A DNA stretch of 27,263 nt from CAZSMK01 sp964608095 (GTDB taxonomy: Bacteria; Sumerlaeota; Sumerlaeia; MWCT01; JAGHBZ01): NCBI GenBank assembly GCA_964608095.1, contig CAZSMK010000007.1:1-27263 (forward strand). Reading direction: 5' to 3'. Shown here piece by piece: positions 25,501-27,263 of this stretch. A program made the position numbers and the translations under genes. Numbering within the stretch: the stretch's first letter is position 1; every line of letters starts with the position of its first letter. The notes below the pieces were generated by a model. It searched no databases. It was given only the letters and a program-made list of their open reading frames with translations, and was not told the DNA's origin.

Positions 25501-27263
25501 AGAGGGCTCTCGATTTATGTGAAAGTAACCCAGGGCGAGGTGGATATGTCCTATTACGTCAGGGAGACCGGTGTGAGCGGCACCATCGGCGACGATGGCG
25601 GATTAAGCGGTTCCATCGAGAAGTGTACTAATTGGGTACGCCTGACTGCTTCACCGAACTGGCAGTATTTCTATCTGGATATTCCGAACGAGAGCTATAC
25701 AGCGGTGACGGGCAACGGCGTGCTTGACGGACAATGGGGAACACTCGAAGCGCTGATATTTCAAGCGGTAAGCGGTTCGCCTGCAGCTACTATTGAAATC
25801 TTCGTTGATGATCTGTACCAGGGAGAGGAACATACGCCGCTAATTCCCACTCCCACACCCACCCCGACGCCGACTCCCACGCCCACGCCTACTCCAACAC
25901 CAACCCCGACCCCGACACCTACCCCCACTCCTACACCTACTCCAACGCCGACACCCACGCCTACCCCGACGCCCACACCCACACCAACCCCGACGCCCAC
26001 GCCTGCGCCCGATTATATCAAAATAGAAGCCGAGGATTACGATGAAGGCGGCGAAGGGGTCGCCTATCACGATACGACGGCAGGGAATAGCGGCGGCGCA
26101 TACCGCACGGATGATGTTGATATCGAGCCTTGCACCGCAGGCGGCTACAATGTCGGATGGATTGCCGAAGGCGAGTGGCTCAAGTTCTCAGAGGTCTACG
26201 GCAATGGCGGTTCGTATGCGGTTACCCTGCAGGTTGCCTCATCGAGTGCCGGCGGCACGTTCCATATCGAAGTCAACGGTGTCGATGTCACCGGCAAGGT
26301 GACCTTCCCCGCTACCGGCGGCTGGCAGACATGGACAACGGTTGATGCAGGCACGCTCACGCTTCCTATCGGTCCCAATACTGTGACACTCGTCATGGAC
26401 TCCTCCGCCTGGAATGTCGACTGGATTGAATTCGATTCCGTGGCGCACGCGGATGCCATCGACTTTGATGATTACACGGTCTCGAGCTACGGCGCCCAGG
26501 ATAGCGAACCCAATGCCTATGAAATTATGGACAGCGGGTATTGTATCCATATCTGGGGCAACAGCTGGAAACGCATCACGCTCAATTACACCATCACGGA
26601 GAACACCGTGGTCGATTTCTGGTACAAGTCCGACCAGACAGAACCCGAGATCGGCGGTATTGCCTTTGACAACGACGATTCCATCAACCCGGAACAATCG
26701 TGGAAAGTCTTCGGCACCCAGAGCTGGGGCATTCTGGATTACGACACCTATGCGTTTTCCGGCAACGGCTGGACGCGTTATGTCATTCCCGTCGGGCAGT
26801 ACATCACCGGCAGCTACGCCTATTTCTGCCTGATTAATGACTTCGACGCCGGCTCCGGCTCGAATTCGTACATCAAGGATATACGGATCTACGAAAGTCC
26901 ACGGATTGTTGACAATGATGACGGTGCCCCGGATTATGCAGAGACCGGCACATGGTTCACCTCCGGCTCGAGCGGCTACAATGACGGCACCTATCGCTGG
27001 GCGAATGCGGGGCAAAGCAACACAGCAACATGGGATCTCAATCTGAAACGCTCCGGTAGCTGGACAGTATCAGTCATTTACCGCGCCAGTTCCAACCGAT
27101 GCACCTCGACAAAGTTCGTCGTCGATACCGGTTCCGCGCAGCACACCGTGTATGTTGACCAAACACAGAATAATCTCACATGGGTCACGCTTGGTACATG
27201 GGAGTTTGATGTTGATAGCGGTTCGGTAACCTTGGATGCAGCAGGTTCATCGGGTGGTTCAGT
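22570..27263 (+). CDS. Giant secreted N-acetylmuramoyl-L-alanine amidase with nested golvesin domain, FnIII, xanthan-lyase-like domain and CBM6 (3' end outside the window)
   Basis: The frame stays open from the ATG at 22570 (SD AAAGGAGAAGG) to the window end: 1564 codons with no stop. A signal peptide covers about residues 1-37. The Amidase_3 zinc hydrolase is in two halves: VNPGHGW (His150) and VVEDHQN (Glu171), then YISFHTN (His402) and ILEIAFHDN (catalytic Glu481). Between them sits a golvesin/Xly-like carbohydrate-binding domain (about 209-343). Then come FnIII (528-620), a xanthan-lyase-like domain (628-875, ILVVSGFRRYDR, ATHGKAI), a short Pro-Thr linker, a jelly-roll-like domain (886-1088), a Pro-Thr linker (1093-1147), CBM6 (1148-1287, IKIEAEDYDEGGEGVAYHD), another beta domain (1297-1445) and a second, cut golvesin domain (from 1446). 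It should cleave peptidoglycan amide bonds while bound to glycans outside the cell. Confidence 0.9.
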   Translation, partial: MKRFRGFHLNKSAVTVVRILPVVLLFTLVCFMLVNAAGKDQPGKDEPASPVSTQDVFVQEEGVEKKIVPFESEGEPGLEPGFDPAVLDPIPEPVDDADIEGKKARVAQFPPERIIKKDEDVKIQSGPPAGASTQRTGALTGKIVYVNPGHGWFYSSGTYKTQRVDYNDVVEDHQNADQVCFFMLQYLQNAGATVIPLRDVGPETELHIIDNDDAGFSVSGTWYQSTTTPYWGDAGDAVHYVYAPAEATETAIARWTPNFSQPGLYPVFVWYLDSSNRCTDVTYRIVHKGGTSVVKLNQYRTGKGWIWLGNYYFDAGTAGYLEVSNQSTDTGSKYVIADAARFGSGTHAGSGYPWYEMQAKDYVAFSNAPSSVADASDVWCRPRMAAYMNNAPISDVCYISFHTNGSNGSSRGPMVLKNSDSWEGGPAPYAVDFCNSIIYQVDDDLNYFWGLPSRNYQIYTSSYGELTYNNLNGEMTATILEIAFHDNVDDANLLKTAGFRQDSARAVLQGIVDYFANIHGSPNSTYLPDAPGKVCALVSGAGQATLKWTAPPSGGYGADPATGYRVYYSSDGIAWNNGIDVGNVLSYNFTGLAADEDHYFRIAAYNAGGESFPSETVGVRMTPDGSKPSILVVSGFRRYDRYISIPYTDAYNGTSRRIWPWLINNFNYVATHGKAITDAGYYFESASNERVIDGTVLLADYAAVDWILGRENTADETFDSTEQALVTEYLNSNGGRMLVTSEEVGWDLEIWSGASQSDKDFLHYTLQVQCTEDDASATNKANCVAGSIFDGLAQLDFSADFDNGYYEVVYPDAYSGIGDGASNAMTYADTGSVAAIEYVDAMKRLVVIGFPFEMIHSETARANVMARVMDFLIDIQPTPTPTPEPYVLLTDFEGYALGAEVMFQEPGFSGSTSGIDTATDVSEVSNAESNDILDPNVGSPGSQSYRIYWQWTTPGTGFVRATSYNAANKPNPIIDFTRGLSIYVKVTQGEVDMSYYVRETGVSGTIGDDGGLSGSIEKCTNWVRLTASPNWQYFYLDIPNESYTAVTGNGVLDGQWGTLEALIFQAVSGSPAATIEIFVDDLYQGEEHTPLIPTPTPTPTPTPTPTPTPTPTPTPTPTPTPTPTPTPTPTPTPTPTPTPTPTPTPAPDYIKIEAEDYDEGGEGVAYHDTTAGNSGGAYRTDDVDIEPCTAGGYNVGWIAEGEWLKFSEVYGNGGSYAVTLQVASSSAGGTFHIEVNGVDVTGKVTFPATGGWQTWTTVDAGTLTLPIGPNTVTLVMDSSAWNVDWIEFDSVAHADAIDFDDYTVSSYGAQDSEPNAYEIMDSGYCIHIWGNSWKRITLNYTITENTVVDFWYKSDQTEPEIGGIAFDNDDSINPEQSWKVFGTQSWGILDYDTYAFSGNGWTRYVIPVGQYITGSYAYFCLINDFDAGSGSNSYIKDIRIYESPRIVDNDDGAPDYAETGTWFTSGSSGYNDGTYRWANAGQSNTATWDLNLKRSGSWTVSVIYRASSNRCTSTKFVVDTGSAQHTVYVDQTQNNLTWVTLGTWEFDVDSGSVTLDAAGSSGGS
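25846..26010 (+). repeat. Pro-Thr-rich linker repeat in the amidase gene
   Basis: 55 codons (residues 1093-1147) alternating Pro and Thr, with synonymous codons varied (CCC/CCG/CCA/CCT and ACT/ACG/ACC/ACA), so it is not a simple recent slippage product. It separates the enzyme part from CBM6 and should be a stiff, possibly O-glycosylated stalk. A shorter version (PTPTPTPEP) lies at 25198-25224. The antisense frame gives a spurious Gly-Val repeat. Confidence 0.9.

Noticed and set aside
25761..26000. Minus-strand Gly-Val repeat protein
   Set aside because: It is the antisense reading of the Pro-Thr linker codons in the amidase gene; no RBS and no independent coding signs.
22408..27015. Several minus-strand frames of 60-258 codons opposite the amidase
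   Set aside because: The plus-strand frame is continuous and domain-rich across the whole stretch; these are shadows.
1..27263. CRISPR arrays, tRNA or rRNA genes
   Set aside because: No regularly spaced direct repeats with unique spacers, cloverleaf patterns or rRNA signatures were found by eye.

Overview
The window looks like chromosomal DNA of an uncultured Gram-negative bacterium of moderate GC. An LPS-kinase-like protein, a lipoprotein, a type II/IV prepilin and very large secreted modular proteins all point to an outer membrane and heavy protein export. The prepilin start (GFTMIELL, then AIPNFLEAQTRAKVSR) and the amidase/golvesin/xanthan-lyase-like architecture resemble proteins I associate with candidate phyla such as Sumerlaeota or Hydrogenedentes. 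That placement is an inference, not a measurement.

Left part (1-5500): a secreted TPR protein is followed by an accessory patch that is mostly wreckage. It holds a decayed IS element with recognisable terminal inverted repeats (1111-2000), an AlbA/Schlafen-type ATPase regulator broken by a frameshift and an amber stop (2061-3721), the N-terminal stub of a SIR2-like (GAGAS-motif) protein (about 3981-4150), a small membrane protein and a small MerR/excisionase-like HTH protein with a terminator well downstream.

Middle part (5500-18200): hpt (hypoxanthine phosphoribosyltransferase) is followed 12 nt later, in the same frame, by a membrane-anchored SGNH hydrolase that seems to start at TTG. Convergent to it is a 984-residue secreted protein made of six ~100-residue lectin-like repeats and two copies of a second module. 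Divergent from that is an alpha/beta-hydrolase lipoprotein. Then come a leftward pair (WaaP/Kdo-kinase-like protein and MscS channel), a rightward Ser/Thr kinase fused to a cyclic-nucleotide-binding domain, a leftward periplasmic helical protein, a prepilin with a suspicious terminator/anti-SD leader, and a small helical protein.

Iron block (18195-21296, leftward): a DtxR-type regulator fused to a FeoA domain lies upstream of feoB. Both genes carry a related TTAG-type inverted motif 36-57 nt upstream of their start codons, suggesting one iron regulon that includes its own regulator.

Right part (21297-27263): about 1.3 kb without a convincing gene, containing a perfect 18-bp palindrome, leads into a very large secreted enzyme that runs off the window. 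It is an Amidase_3 cell-wall hydrolase with all expected zinc and catalytic residues and a golvesin-like domain inserted inside the catalytic domain. This is followed by an FnIII domain, a xanthan-lyase-like domain, a Pro-Thr linker, CBM6 and a second golvesin domain. No CRISPR array, tRNA or rRNA was seen. The best candidates for something new are this nested amidase, the six-repeat lectin-like protein, the paired iron-box motif and the prepilin leader.
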